This document shows, in pieces, positions 14,901 through 33,690 of a stretch of DNA of 64,000 nucleotides (within the stretch, counting starts at the first letter, position 1; every line of letters begins with the position of its first letter). The stretch is from NCBI GenBank assembly GCA_021613335.1, contig JAJTWR010000314.1:819501-883500 (forward strand). Reading direction: 5' to 3'. The translations under genes and the position numbers were made by a program. The stretch comes from Whitmania pigra (taxonomy: Eukaryota; Annelida; Clitellata; Hirudinida; Haemopidae). Below the pieces are notes generated by a model. The model had not been told where the DNA came from, made no database searches, and saw only the letters and a program-made list of their open reading frames with translations.

Positions 14901-17900
14901 TGTCGACCTTAAACTTACTAAATTGGATGAAAGATGGAAGAAACTTCAGAGTGAAGGAGAAAAAGTAAAGGAGGGTCTTGGACATGTTGCTTCTCTGGCT
15001 CTTTCGAAGAACCAAGCACTAACAAAGATAGAGGAATGGTTGGAGAATACAGAAAAGAGTCTCAAAGAAGACGATGATTCCAAACATGAGCAACTTAGAA
15101 ATCCTGATGATTTCAAAATTCTCCTTAAAAATACAATGCTCTAAATTCAGACTTACCTTTGCAGAAGGCTTTGCTTTCGGTTCTTGGCTTTTCTTTGCCT
15201 GCAGATGCTACCTCATCTTCCTCAGGATCTCATAAGACTTCCATTCCACAACTCGACTCCAGTGTAGATTCCCTCGACGAGGGACTGGGGGACAGCTTGG
15301 AACCGTCACCGAAAGAAAGCTTTGAATTATTCCAGAAATTTTCTACGGTCTCCAAAAAGGTTGAGGATCGACACCAGGGCTTGAATGATCTGGAAAGTGA
15401 TGTTGAATTGCTAGAAACGGTGAAGAAGTTTGAAAAGTGGATCGAAGGCGATGCCGTCAGAAAATTTGGCGAACTGGAAAATGAGCTGAACAAAATTCCC
15501 GTCACACACCTGCCTCACAAAGTTAGAGAATTTGAGGATTGTTTAAAGGTCAAAGAAATGCAACTGGCAAATCTAACCACAACAAGCGATAGGATCAGCA
15601 CAGTCACTTGGCCTGATGCCTCTGTCCTTTCCATGAAGAATCAAATGGGAAAAATCAAGTCCCGGTTCATCGATTTGAATGGCAAGCTGCTCGAACTCGG
15701 CAAGAATGTTGCGGACAAGTTGGAAATTGCCGTCGGATTCGACCGACGCCTCTGTGATTGTAAGGCCCTGAACGTCGATGCCAGAATTCAACTCGAGGAA
15801 TTAAAGAAACCTTCTGAAATTTTTGATTTCCAATCATTTTCTTTGCATTTGAATGACGTGAAGAATCTGAAAAAATCTTACTCAAAGGACTTCGGTGAAA
15901 GATTAAAAAACGTCTGTGACGTTGCCGACCGACTCAAGATCGTCTGTGATGCTGCAACAAAGACCGACATCGACAAGAGCATATCTGACGTTCAGAGTGA
16001 AAAAGATGCCTTTATGTCAGACATCGACAAATATATCAGTATCAGGGAATCATTGCAACCTGACTTAGTGAAGTTTGATGAATTATGTTGTGGCATTGAA
16101 GAATTTATCGAAGAAAAAAAGAAACAGGACCTTTCTGTGCCTCCCGACAATGTCCGTTTGAAGTCGATTGATGACGACATCAAGAAATTGCAGTCTTTGT
16201 CAAAGCAGCTGGAAGATTTAAAGAACGACTTGTCAAAGAAAATGGATCGAGATAGTGCTTCCAACATTTTAAGGCGTAAATCTTCAGTCGACCCAAAGGT
16301 TAACAAGCTTCTTAGAAGGCTGAGGAGCTATCTGGATAGTTCAACCACTGGTGTCTCTAAGATTTCTGATTCCGAGATCGATGACTTGGAAGTGTTTCTG
16401 TCTGAAAAATTGGAGCCCAGACTAACATCGGTCGGACGCGAGAAGTTCAAGGATGCTGCCGAACTCAAGAAGGCCGTCGACGGTCTTCAGTTGTTGTCGC
16501 ATGAGATGCAGAACCAATCACTGAAACTCCATGCAGTCAATGAAAGCTCTGTGGACAGCCCACTCGAAGCTGCAGCAAAAGATAAACTCGTCAAGTTGAA
16601 TTCGAGATGGAGTGAAGGTGGAACTAAACTCGGCAACCTCATCACGGTCCTCCGTGACAAGCTAGCCCTCCTTCAGAGCTTTCCAGAGAGATGCAAGGAG
16701 TGGGAGAACTATCTGAATGCTATTCAAAAGGAATTTTCCGAGAAGAAGCCGCCGGAAAACTTTGAGTCTGCTCTCGAGCTTCAGAGTAAGATCAAGAGCT
16801 TCCTGGATCAAGTGCCGTCCAAACATTGCACTCTACAGACCTTGGTCTCCGACGCAGACCAGCTGAGCAATGACGTTCTTAATAAGAAATCCATCCAGAC
16901 AAAACTCAACCTTCTTGAGGATCAATGGAGAACTCTGGTTGATCATGTGAAGAAAAAGGACTTGGCAACAGACGGCAGTTTACATCTCTGGAGACAGTAT
17001 CTTAACTCGAAGGACCATACTTCCAGGGCTGTAAAGGACTTGGAAAAAGATGTGGAAGGGGCCATCAGTCCCTCTGATTTGACCCTTTCTTCTCTGGGTT
17101 GGGTTAAAGGCCAATTGGAGGTTGGTTATTTTAGCAATAATTGTGAGATGATGAAATGATAGACATTTATTACGAGATGTTATTATTTTTATTCGTGCAA
17201 TGGCACATGCTAATGTCATTTAATATTTTTGTTTCTTAATGCATTGTTCATCATCATCATCAAGGAGTCTCAGAAGATTCTGAATTCTTTGGACACAAAA
17301 CACTTCCACGAGCTGAAGGCACTTTCCGACCAACTGGTTCAAATCGTTGACTCAAAAATGGCAAAACAAGTCCAGTCCGACACCAGGGATTTGACGACGC
17401 TGAAGGAGAAGTTGCGAAAGTCTACGGAATCCGCTCTCGGTTTACTTTACAGCATTTCCTCAGAGCTCGAAGATCTGGACAGGAAGATGAAGGAATATCA
17501 GCATACGCTTGACGGAGCTGGAGAGGAAGTCGGACGTCCCATTCCTGAGAAGCACGATGAAGTGGTGAAGGAAGTGGGCAGGGTGGAGGTTGGTTTGCAT
17601 CGATGATGTGTTATGACGTTGAGCCTGAGTAGTTCGACATGGAACTTTAGCTTGAGAAACTGGTATTATGTGGTTGTAACTCACTTAGATACATTACATT
17701 CCTTAGAAACTCCTACATTACCTGGAGCCAGAGAAATCTCTCCAGGAGATGGAAAAGCATTTGAATGCATTGAAAAGCAGAGATGTGTTCAATCCCAGCT
17801 CTACCTCCTTCTTGGATTCAAAACTAAAGTCTCTCAGAACGGGACGGGACTCTGCAGTCGATCTCTTGATGGACAGACTTTTGAAGCTCCGGAAATTCTT

Positions 17901-20900
17901 GGACAGCTGGTCGGAATTCGACGGGCTTTACAAAAACACGGAGCACGAAATCGACGCAATGAATGGATTGATTGGTGGAGGAGAGCAGAAGGCAGATCTT
18001 AAGAATCTTCTCGATTTCTATGCAAATGACTTTACAGCTAGACTTGGAGCCCTCCAATCATCTGTTGATGAGCTAGGTCATTTTGGCAACAAGCTGAAAG
18101 CTGTCTGCAATGACCCGTTGAGGTCAAAGGTTGAGGCCAAACTGAAGGACATTCAAGACAAGCATAAATCTCTTCAGGGTAAAGCATCTGAAAGGATGAA
18201 ACATTTGGAGGATGCCTACAGAAAGTTGAGAAAGTTTGAAGAAGAAGTTCCAAAGTATGAGGACTGGTTACGTTCAAAGGAGGAATTTATTTGTTCGCCC
18301 ATGAGTTTTCCAACATCACAACAGTCAGAGTTGGATGAACTAAAGAAATCTCTTACGAATACTGAAAGTGACATCAATTCCAGAGCTCCTTCTTTTGAAG
18401 AGCTGTTCAAGTTGGCAGATGACTTATTGTCTAACGGAGATGTTTGTCCAACAAAAATTAAGACGAGGTCGCTTTCCAAAGTCAAGGAAGGCCTGTCAAA
18501 GAGATGGAATGCACTGCGGGACATGCTGCCTCACCGTAACCATTTCCTTGCCGACACTGAATCAAACTGGGATGCATACAAGACGAAACATGCAGAGTTC
18601 AATTCCTGGCTCGATCATGCTGACAAACAATTGCTGACACTCCTTCCAAAGTCGAATAAGTACACCGAAGCTAAATCTGCAAAGGTCAAGCTCAAAGAAT
18701 TTCTCGAAAGCGTCCAAAGCAAGTCGGTCGACTTGAGAAAACTCAACGGACTTTTTGGCACGCTGGTGACCAAATTGCAGATCGATCAAAAAGGAGAACT
18801 CAAGGCACTCAACGACTCTGACAACAGCAGATGGAGCAATCTAAACAGCCAAGCAGCCGGTGAGCTGCGTCGCCTTGACAACCTGATAAACATGCGCGAC
18901 GACTTCGAGTCGAAGGAGAGAGCCCTGGAGACTTTCATGCAGGGGCTCGTTCGTAACCTCGAACAAGCTGCCAAGAGCCACCAGAAGAAAGTCAGGTCAA
19001 GGACCTCTGCCAATGCGAGGAGTGAGCTGAGCCGGAAGACCAAGCACCTGGAGAATTTCAACGATTCGGCCAAGTACCTTCTGGAGAAGGCTGATCCGTC
19101 AGAGAAAGAGGAGGTCTCGCTCAAGGCCGACCATATCGGGCAACTACACGATAGAGTCAAGGAACTGATCAAGCATCTGGATGAAGACACCGGGTTGGAC
19201 GGAGCTCCGGTGGAAGATGTCGTGGTGAAAGACGAGAGGGCAGGGAGAGGATGGTTTTTCGGAAGGCCGATCTCGGTCGAAGCAGAGGAAGAGGACGAAG
19301 ACTTCAAGAAACTCAGACAACTGGAAAAGTGGTTGGATCACGCTGAGGATGTCCTCCTCAAGGAAAAGTGTCGACCGTTCACAATCCAGGACTTCAAGGA
19401 GGCACTAAAGACTTTCAAAGATCTCGACGGAGAAATTGAATCCTGGAAGCCAGATGTGGTCGGTATCAGGCATTCTGCTCCCAAGGTTGCTCAGCTGACG
19501 GCAAAGTCCGAGAAGCTCTGCAAACGCATTTCTGATGCCGGCCAAAGGTGACGTTTGACATAAATTGACAATGGAATGACAAACAATATTTTTTGAAAAT
19601 TAAACTACATTTTCGAAGACATTTTATTTTTTAGAGCTGCAATGATTCGAATATTCATATCTATTAAGTTTAATGAATGCATGACTATAACAACTTAAAA
19701 TTAATATTTAATTAATTAATTACTAATTAATTATCATCTCATTGATCGATTCCAGGTGGGATGAGGTTTGTCAGAGAAACAAAGAATGGGGCGAGTCTTT
19801 GGATTCTACAATCCTCAATTCAGACTTGCTACACTCTGACATGAGTGACCTGGATGACCTCCTCAGACGCTTGACCTCTGAACTCAAGAGGATCTCCGAC
19901 ACCCCGATCGACGATTCGACTCCTAACCTCAGGATCAGGCAGCTCTGCCGCGACCTCGGCGTGAGTTGATGGACGGATGGTGACTAAATGAAAAGTTTCA
20001 AGGATTATATTATATTAATATTTTATTAATTGGTGATGAATTAATCTGATGATGAATGAGTTGGCAGCTATTTCAAAGTTATGGGCTACAGAGAAGTATA
20101 GATGAGCTAATGTTGAAGTCACAAAAGCCATCGTTAGCGTAAATTGTGCATTGATGTGCAATTTATTAAGCTTATTATGTTTATTAATTAATTAGTTAAT
20201 TGACTAATACCCTCCACTAATTCAAGATGGTTGAACGGGGACTGGACAAAGTTAAGCCTCGCTTGGCAACCCTGAGGCAACTCCACAATCACGCTTCTTC
20301 GTCTCCGTCCTTCTCCACACTGATGCCTGAGCGAATCTCCCACCTGGAAGAGATAGGGAAACACCTGGACGAGCAGGATACAAGGCTTGGCTTCCTCTCC
20401 GACGGATGCCTGGAGGAGAGGGCGAGGTTGAACAGGTTCAAGAGCGAGAGGCCGGTGAGTGCGTAGGGTCATCTCCAGCGTTACGATAGGGGCTGCGGGG
20501 ATGATAATCACTTTTGGAGTGCAAACTAGCTTTCTTTAAAGCATGTTGATAAATGAGATGAAAACATGTCGGCTAGATGTTGTTGGGATGTTGTTGCTGC
20601 ATTTATCAGTTTTAATTGTTTTAATTTATGTTTAGCCTTTGCAATGGTTATGGTTATGATGACGTCATCATTTTTAAAAATCGACTTTCAGGATTTCAAG
20701 GAGGATGAAGAAGAATGGTGAGTCACTTATGATGAAATTAATTAGTTTTGATTACTCATTTAATCTGTGAAACTAAAATGTTAACAACATTTTGGTCATC
20801 TCTCTAGAATTACAAGGTCTGACTTCAGATCTTCCGAGACTTCTCGAAATATGCAGATATAAATCAATTTCCAGTCACTTTATTATTAATAATAATTATA

Positions 20901-21161
20901 ATTAATGTCTGCTTGATTCTTAAAATACTATCATTCGTTTAAAATTCCAGGGAAGAGTTGGACAACCTCGAGGGGGAGTTCTGTTCGCCCACGTCCCCGC
21001 CATACTGGAAGGACCTGCTAGCCAGAGGTGCCAGGACCGCCCTGCCCATCCAGGTCTTGATGCTGGTTCTACTCGGATTTGCTTCGATCGTACCCATCTG
21101 TGAAACCAACTGTTTCCAGGGGGCCATCTACTCTTTTACCGGGGGGCCTCCACCCACATAA
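2915..21161 (+). CDS. Giant KASH-domain (nesprin/ANC-1-like) protein, 3' part of gene
   Basis: Large spectrin-like protein of the outer nuclear membrane, expected to bind SUN proteins in the perinuclear space and link the nucleus to the cytoskeleton. Inferred exons: 2915-3094, 3367-3534, 3696-3857, 4154-4324, 4454-4786, 4984-17120, 17265-17588, 17707-19547, 19756-19960, 20227-20454, 20692-20717 and 20951-21161; all joins keep phase. About 5,330 codons are visible and the N terminus is missing. Almost the whole protein is helical repeats of roughly 100-130 residues. Many begin Y-x-P-[LF] and carry an LDxxWK motif before the last helix. Twelve are near-identical (7735-11586). The last exon encodes a hydrophobic segment followed by a short tail ending PPPT, the KASH signature. 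The long exon has one frame break near 15126-15150. Overall similarity suggests SYNE/MSP-300/ANC-1, but I cannot assign an orthologue. Confidence 0.88.
7735..11586 (+). repeat. In-frame tandem array: 12 units of 321 bp (107 residues)
   Basis: Starts of a recognisable codon pair recur exactly every 321 bp at 8056, 8377, 8698, 9019, 9340, 9661, 9982, 10303, 10624, 10945 and 11266, with a more diverged unit at 7735. Units 2-11 differ at only a handful of positions, including silent ones. Unit 12 diverges in its last third. Each unit encodes an apparent three-helix module: an amphipathic helix opening YDPLLKRYHELE, a second ending LDLEWKGVKV, a DP-containing turn, and a third with KKFNESIQT. The array lies wholly inside the giant exon and preserves frame, so its length can vary without breaking the protein. 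Confidence 0.95.
15126..15150 (+). other. Frame break inside the giant KASH-gene exon
   Basis: The frame open from 4984 stops at 15142-15144. A second frame, already open at 15138, continues the same kind of helical protein to 17120. One extra base in the A5 run at 15127-15131 would join the frames and make the exon a whole number of codons. The alternative is a 92-bp intron, 15059-15150, with a weak donor (GTCTCA) that also preserves phase. I favour a one-base assembly error or allele because the sequence on both sides of the stop reads like normal coding sequence. Confidence 0.7.
20951..21161 (+). other. KASH domain exon (membrane anchor and luminal tail)
   Basis: The exon encodes about 70 residues: an acidic stretch, a basic and aromatic lead (YWKDLLARGARTALP), a hydrophobic segment (IQVLMLVLLGFASIVPI), then a luminal tail with two cysteines (CETNC) ending GGPPPT and a TAA stop. 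The terminal PPPX is the SUN-binding signature of KASH peptides. The tail is about 20 residues, shorter than the roughly 30 of vertebrate nesprins. Confidence 0.93.
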
Positions 21162-21324
21162 ACATGGTGGCCTGAACTAAACTCGTCAGCCACCCAACTC
21201 TCTCATTTTCATCGTTTGGTGCAACTCTGATGACTCAAGCTTGAACTAGATACAAAAAGATAACTTTAATTCTTATCGAAGAAACTCTACCGCCCTCGTT
21301 GTTACGTAGATTAATCGCAGTTGA

Positions 21325-21396
<72 letters not shown>

Positions 21397-23031
21397 AAGG
21401 TTTATTGACATGACCCTTCTTGACAAGTTTCTGGGCATAGGTTTAACATCACTTGTCTGCCATGTTCAGCTAGTTGTCTTGATAAGGGAATTGAATCCTG
21501 ATGGTATTTATGGATAATCGCCCATGGGTAATAATTGATGGTATCGCCCTGGAGGTACTGTTCTGATTGGTTGGTCTTCCCCTGCCCCTTCTTTTGATAG
21601 GACTCCCATCCTACATCTTTCAAAACAAAGATTCGGGTTCAGAATTCCACATTTGGAAGAATCTTTTGGTCACCTGATCTTGAGAAACTTTCGTTAGATT
21701 CTTAGAATTGACAAGAGAATGCTTCTTTTCAAGCTGTCTGACTGACATTACACATTACATGATTATTATTTACTAGAAAATAATTAATTAAATAATGTAT
21801 TCAATGCAATGTCAAACATCTGTCACCAGTTGGTTATGTTGCCTTCGTCCGAAGTTTTTTATGTCGCGATCGTCGCAATAACCATCACGCGATCATGGTG
21901 AATGTATTCTGGGGAGGTGTGATTTTTGACTGAACATTTCGGTTGATTGATTGATTTGGGTGTCTCACGGAATGTTTTGTTTGACTGACTGAATGATTGA
22001 TTGATTGATTGATTTGGGTGACTCATGCATTTCCTTTGAAGACACTCTTTCTCATCCAAAGATATTCGAAGATGTACAGAATTTCTTAGGTAGACCTTCC
22101 TCCATGTTTGATCGGTTCTGTGACCTCGATGTCGAACAGTTTTGGAACTCAATTGATAAGCACCCACCTCTTGATTGCCAATTAACCATTAATTAATCGA
22201 TTGGTTATTACCGGCCAAAATGATGTGATTTTAAATGTAGGTTCGTTTGACCATATTTCTCACCCATTTTTTCACCATCCATCCGATTCGTTCGCTTCAC
22301 TTGAACTAATTATCATATGAGCCAGTTTAACTGCCAATCAGCTTGTAGAAGAACTTCGCTTCAACGTCATTGCTCGTCACTCGAGGGTGACCTGGCACAC
22401 CCCTCACCTTATTGGCCGACGTATGTGCTTGGACTTAACACGTTTTAGTGTAGCAACATTTCGGCTTTGGCGTATTTCATTTACTAATAAAAGTTTACAT
22501 GGCAATCAGTGGTTACAAGTAATTATTAATTAGTTAGTCTTGTAACAAGATGGTTAATGGTATGTTTAATTGAAGAAGCTATTTTTGAGTCTTCGTATAG
22601 TTTAGTATATAGTACTTAGTTTAGTAAATTATTATGCTAGTAATTATTAGTTAATTTTGCAATAAAGTGTTTAATGTTATAGGAATGTTTAACTGAAGGT
22701 TATTTTTAAGTCTTTTTGAATAATACTTCGTGAAAGAGCAGGGTATTTGTGAGGAGTTGTGTCTACGCGACAGACATTTTATCTCATCATCAGCATCTTT
22801 ATCACGAGCATCGTCATTATCATAATTCTCCTAGCACAGCGTGATTAGGTCATCGTACTTAAAATTCTTCCGCCGAACGGTTGCTACTGTCATCGCCAAA
22901 CAAAAGGCGCAGCAGACGACTTTCCCGTCGAGAACAAAAGAACTCTTTCATAGATGCACTTAAGAATTTTAATTAAAACAATTAAACAAGAAATTATTTA
23001 ATACTGGATTTTGAATCGAATTTGATTGGCT
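21162..23031. other. Convergent intergenic region and 3' UTRs
   Basis: The KASH gene ends at 21161 (+) and the USP gene at 23032 (-), so this region holds both 3' ends. An (ATT)n tract runs from 21325 to 21395. AATAAA signals on the + strand at 22486 and 22661 could serve the KASH transcript. Short TTGATTGA runs lie near 21940-22015. No further coding sequence is apparent. Confidence 0.6.
21325..21395. repeat. (ATT)n microsatellite
   Basis: About 70 bp of ATT units with one interruption near 21361, in the 3' UTR or spacer after the KASH gene. Frames through it encode only poly-Ile or poly-Asn. Confidence 0.95.
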
Positions 23032-30203
<7,172 letters not shown>

Positions 30204-33200
30204 TTTCGAGTTAAATGAGTGTCGGTTTTTTGATTTCAGCGAGAAACAGGAGAAGACAGAGCTTCCTCCGCAATTGATCGAAATTTCTGAGTCCAGTTTT
30301 GACGTTTTTGTAAAAAAATGCGAGTGTTTCGAAGTAATCCAAACTGTGTTAAAGTGTCTCCACGAAAATGGTTGAAAATCGACGGCGAATTTTTTGAATT
30401 TGAGCAGAGTTTTATTACTTCGAAGATCTTGTATTCAGCGACCTGCATATTTCCGGCAATAAAATTTTAACGTCATCGGAATAAAAATTTTTAAAAACTT
30501 AATTATGGTTAATTATCTCGGTGTGTTTATGACCAGAAATCCCATTTCAGTCGATATCTGAGCGAGTAGAAACGAACAAATCTGATCTGAGCGACAGTAA
30601 AAATCCTTTTTCTTATGCTCCTTATCTCACTCACGAAACATATAAACAATTGCAGGTGAGCTAATTTCCTATTGTCCCACCTGCAGGGGGGCGGTCCCAA
30701 TTTTCGGGAAGCGTTGCATAAATAAATAAATTAATAAGTTAATTGTCCATTTAACATTGAATGGGAGGCGTTTGGTTTTAACACGAGCCCGTAAAAAGAT
30801 GATTCAAACCTTGGTTTCGAGTTAGGTGAACTTTTTCAAAATGTTTCTAAAAATAGATTAAAATTTAAATCAAACCAATCAAATTCAAATCAATGCAGAG
30901 CTAAAACAACTTGAAGTACCACTACAAGCATCACTACAGGTGTCCTAAATAGCACTTTTAATACCTTCGCTTATGCAATCGGCATTCCTTATTTATGTTT
31001 GGGAAAGGTTCTACAGGTAACCCGCAGGTAAAACAATGCTATTGACGTAATCGGTCCGCCTGTTGCTACCTCGTTGCGTAAGTTCGACATCTTGGATGTT
31101 GTAATTTAACTTGTTCGACCTTATTGTGTACTAATTTAGGAGAGTGTCAGATAGTATGCTTGCCGTTGTGACTGTGGGTGCTGAGATCCGGGGTTCAACT
31201 CCCGGCGTTAGACAATCCTTGTTACATAAGGATATTGTTTGGTATGCCGGTGTATTTTCACCCTGATTAATTCGTTGTGTATAATTTGAAAATAAAATAA
31301 CGATATTTAATTGACTACAATTCAGAAACGAAATATTTATTAAAAGAATAACTTTGATATTATTCCTAAATTAATTGAATTACGATTAAGATTTACTTAT
31401 TTGAAATAATTGTTTAGTTTTAACAACAAAATCAATACCGTCCAGACATCAACAGTAAAATCTTTTGCATCAACTGCTGCAAGGTTATGAACTCTGAACT
31501 TTCCGGGTCAAATTTTGTTAACTTTCCCTCATCGAATTTTTTTCCCTCATTCAAAAATTTTGGCATCGATTTTTATAATCCTTATAATCGCTATGCTGAT
31601 GTGGCTGAAAACTTATCTCTCACTCAATATGTAAAGGAATCTCACCAAATAACGATTTGTCAATATTTGTTAATTTATGTAGCTCCAAATTCCCAGGTGA
31701 TTAATTCAGAGCCGCAATGGCGCTCTTACACGTGTCCCATCGCATACGGCAGTGAAATTTGACGACATCGATGTCAACCTGTCTTAGTGCAATTGTTGGC
31801 ATGTGGGTCCTCAAATAAGCCCTGTTCCCCCTAGGACAGCCGGTAGACCAAGTCGATTAACTGAATTAGATTAAAAATTAAGTCACAACAAATTGTGCAA
31901 TAGTTATGTAATGACTCATTGATGAATCTGAATGATTTTAAAATCATAATTAGTTTTCTCATTTGTTGACAGTGGCATATTTAGGGGGATGGGCAGGGCC
32001 ATGCCCCCCGTGATTTTTAAAATTTAAGAAAAAAATTAAATACTATTTTAATTTAATACTTTTTTTAAATTATTTTAATAAATTAATAATTACAACTTTG
32101 AACGAAAATTTTAGTAACGGTGTGCCCTCTCCTTATATCCTCCCACTGTTTCCCGTTTATGCCCCCCCCCCCGCCAAAGAGATCCGTCACTGCTTATTGA
32201 TAATCATAGAGGGCACTCAATAAATTATAGCGACATGTTATCAACGGGTTTAATAAAAATTCTTTTCATAAAATTCTTAACAGCCATTCAATGTTACTTC
32301 ACAACTTGAGACAAGGAACATATTTCTGAAGCTTGTTTATTGCTCCACACGCATAAAAATATCGTGAACTAAGTGAGTTTTATGCTCATTTCATGGCTAA
32401 AATTTCATTTTATTAAATAAAATCTGAGAAAATAATTAAGGCACTTACGATTGCATAATTTAATTACTTGTTTACGTATTTATAAACTTGGATAAACAGC
32501 GGATCTTATTGCTAAATTTCGACAGTGTCACGTTTGATAAACTGAGCCCCGACTTAACCACCGGCTTTACCCCCTGGACTTCAGAAAAAAAAAATGGTTA
32601 AAGCCTGTCTGAAGGCTCGTTCTAGGCGCTACATAAATCATGTCACTCACGAATCTTTGTCGGAAGAACAAAAATAGTGTTACGAGCACGACACAACCCT
32701 TGATTCTCGAACAACCGGTTAGCCAATCAGAATCGACGCCAAGTCGTCTGCTCTTAATTCGGATCACAGCGGGAGAACAATCGTAACGCGTTGTAGGATT
32801 CGACGACCGACTCGAGAATTTTAAGTAGAACCTTTTGAATAGTTCTTAGCCATAAATAGTATTTTTATAGTCAGTTCATTGTTAGCATTTTTGAAGTACG
32901 TTTTTATTGTTGTTGTTAAGCAATCATTTTAACATTTAATCGCTTCAAGCTGCCGTAAAATCGAATCAACAAGGATTGTTCTAACTAGCCATCGAAATCT
33001 CTTACTTACAAGCAAAAAATACTTGAACTATCAGAACAAAATCACGACAAGGCCTCGGTCTTGATTCTTCGGTTGGCAGACGAATATTGGCGCCAATTTG
33101 AGCCCAAGCAACCATCACAACTACAACAAGGAGTAGCTGAAAGTCGTTTCTCACCACGCGATGAAAAGTGAACTTGAACAAACGACATCATTCTAGCATC

Positions 33201-33690
33201 CATCATAAAAGCACTTGAATTCTAAGATGGTGAAAGATAGTAACAAAAACAACAACAGCAACGAATAATACCCTGACCAAAGGCATGTTTGTAAGGCACT
33301 TAATTGAACAAGCTAAAATGTCCTAGCAAGTTTCCATGCAATGCTGGGTGGGAATTCCAGAATGGGTGGATGGAAGGATCCCGAAAATGGTATGCAAAAT
33401 TGAAATCAACAGACGAATAAAAAAATAACCTCAAATAAAAATATTCAATAAAAACCTGAAGAGATATTTTTCAGGGAAATTGATTTCAAAAATTGCCCTA
33501 CTTTTGTAAACACATCTAAGCAAACGAACAAACTGCATTCCAACATCATTCGAATTTAACAAATTGTCATTGACTTACAACACATCATTTTTAACTGCAA
33601 ACATGTCTGATTTTGTAACAACAACAATAATAACCACAGCAAAAGTAACAACCAAAAAAATAACCAACAACCATCAACTCGTAACAGTCC
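30204..33690. other. Spacer between USP 5' end and ABCD4-like 3' end
   Basis: This holds the presumed promoter and 5' UTR of the minus-strand USP gene and the 3' flank of the first ABCD4-like gene. Short open frames such as the one at 31487-31762 have no recognisable content. A tRNA-like segment lies at 31139-31215. C-homopolymer runs occur near 32161-32173. I see no other gene. Confidence 0.55.
31139..31215 (+). mobile_element. tRNA-like segment (candidate SINE head or tRNA pseudogene)
   Basis: The segment contains GGTTCAACTCC (near 31193-31203), a clear pol III B box. It is flanked by CCGG/CCGG pairing that makes most of a T-arm with one mismatch, and a TAGTATGCTTG stretch upstream in the place of an A box. 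Acceptor-stem pairing is poor, so a functional tRNA is unlikely. It is not similar to the SINE-like family at 666-783. Confidence 0.4.

Noticed and set aside
31139..31215. Functional tRNA gene
   Set aside because: The T-arm has a mismatch and the acceptor stem does not pair, so it is kept only as a tRNA-like segment.
32607..32645. Possible fourth SINE tail (GGCGCTACATAAAT)
   Set aside because: The match to the SINE-like tail is too short and no B box or body sequence accompanies it.
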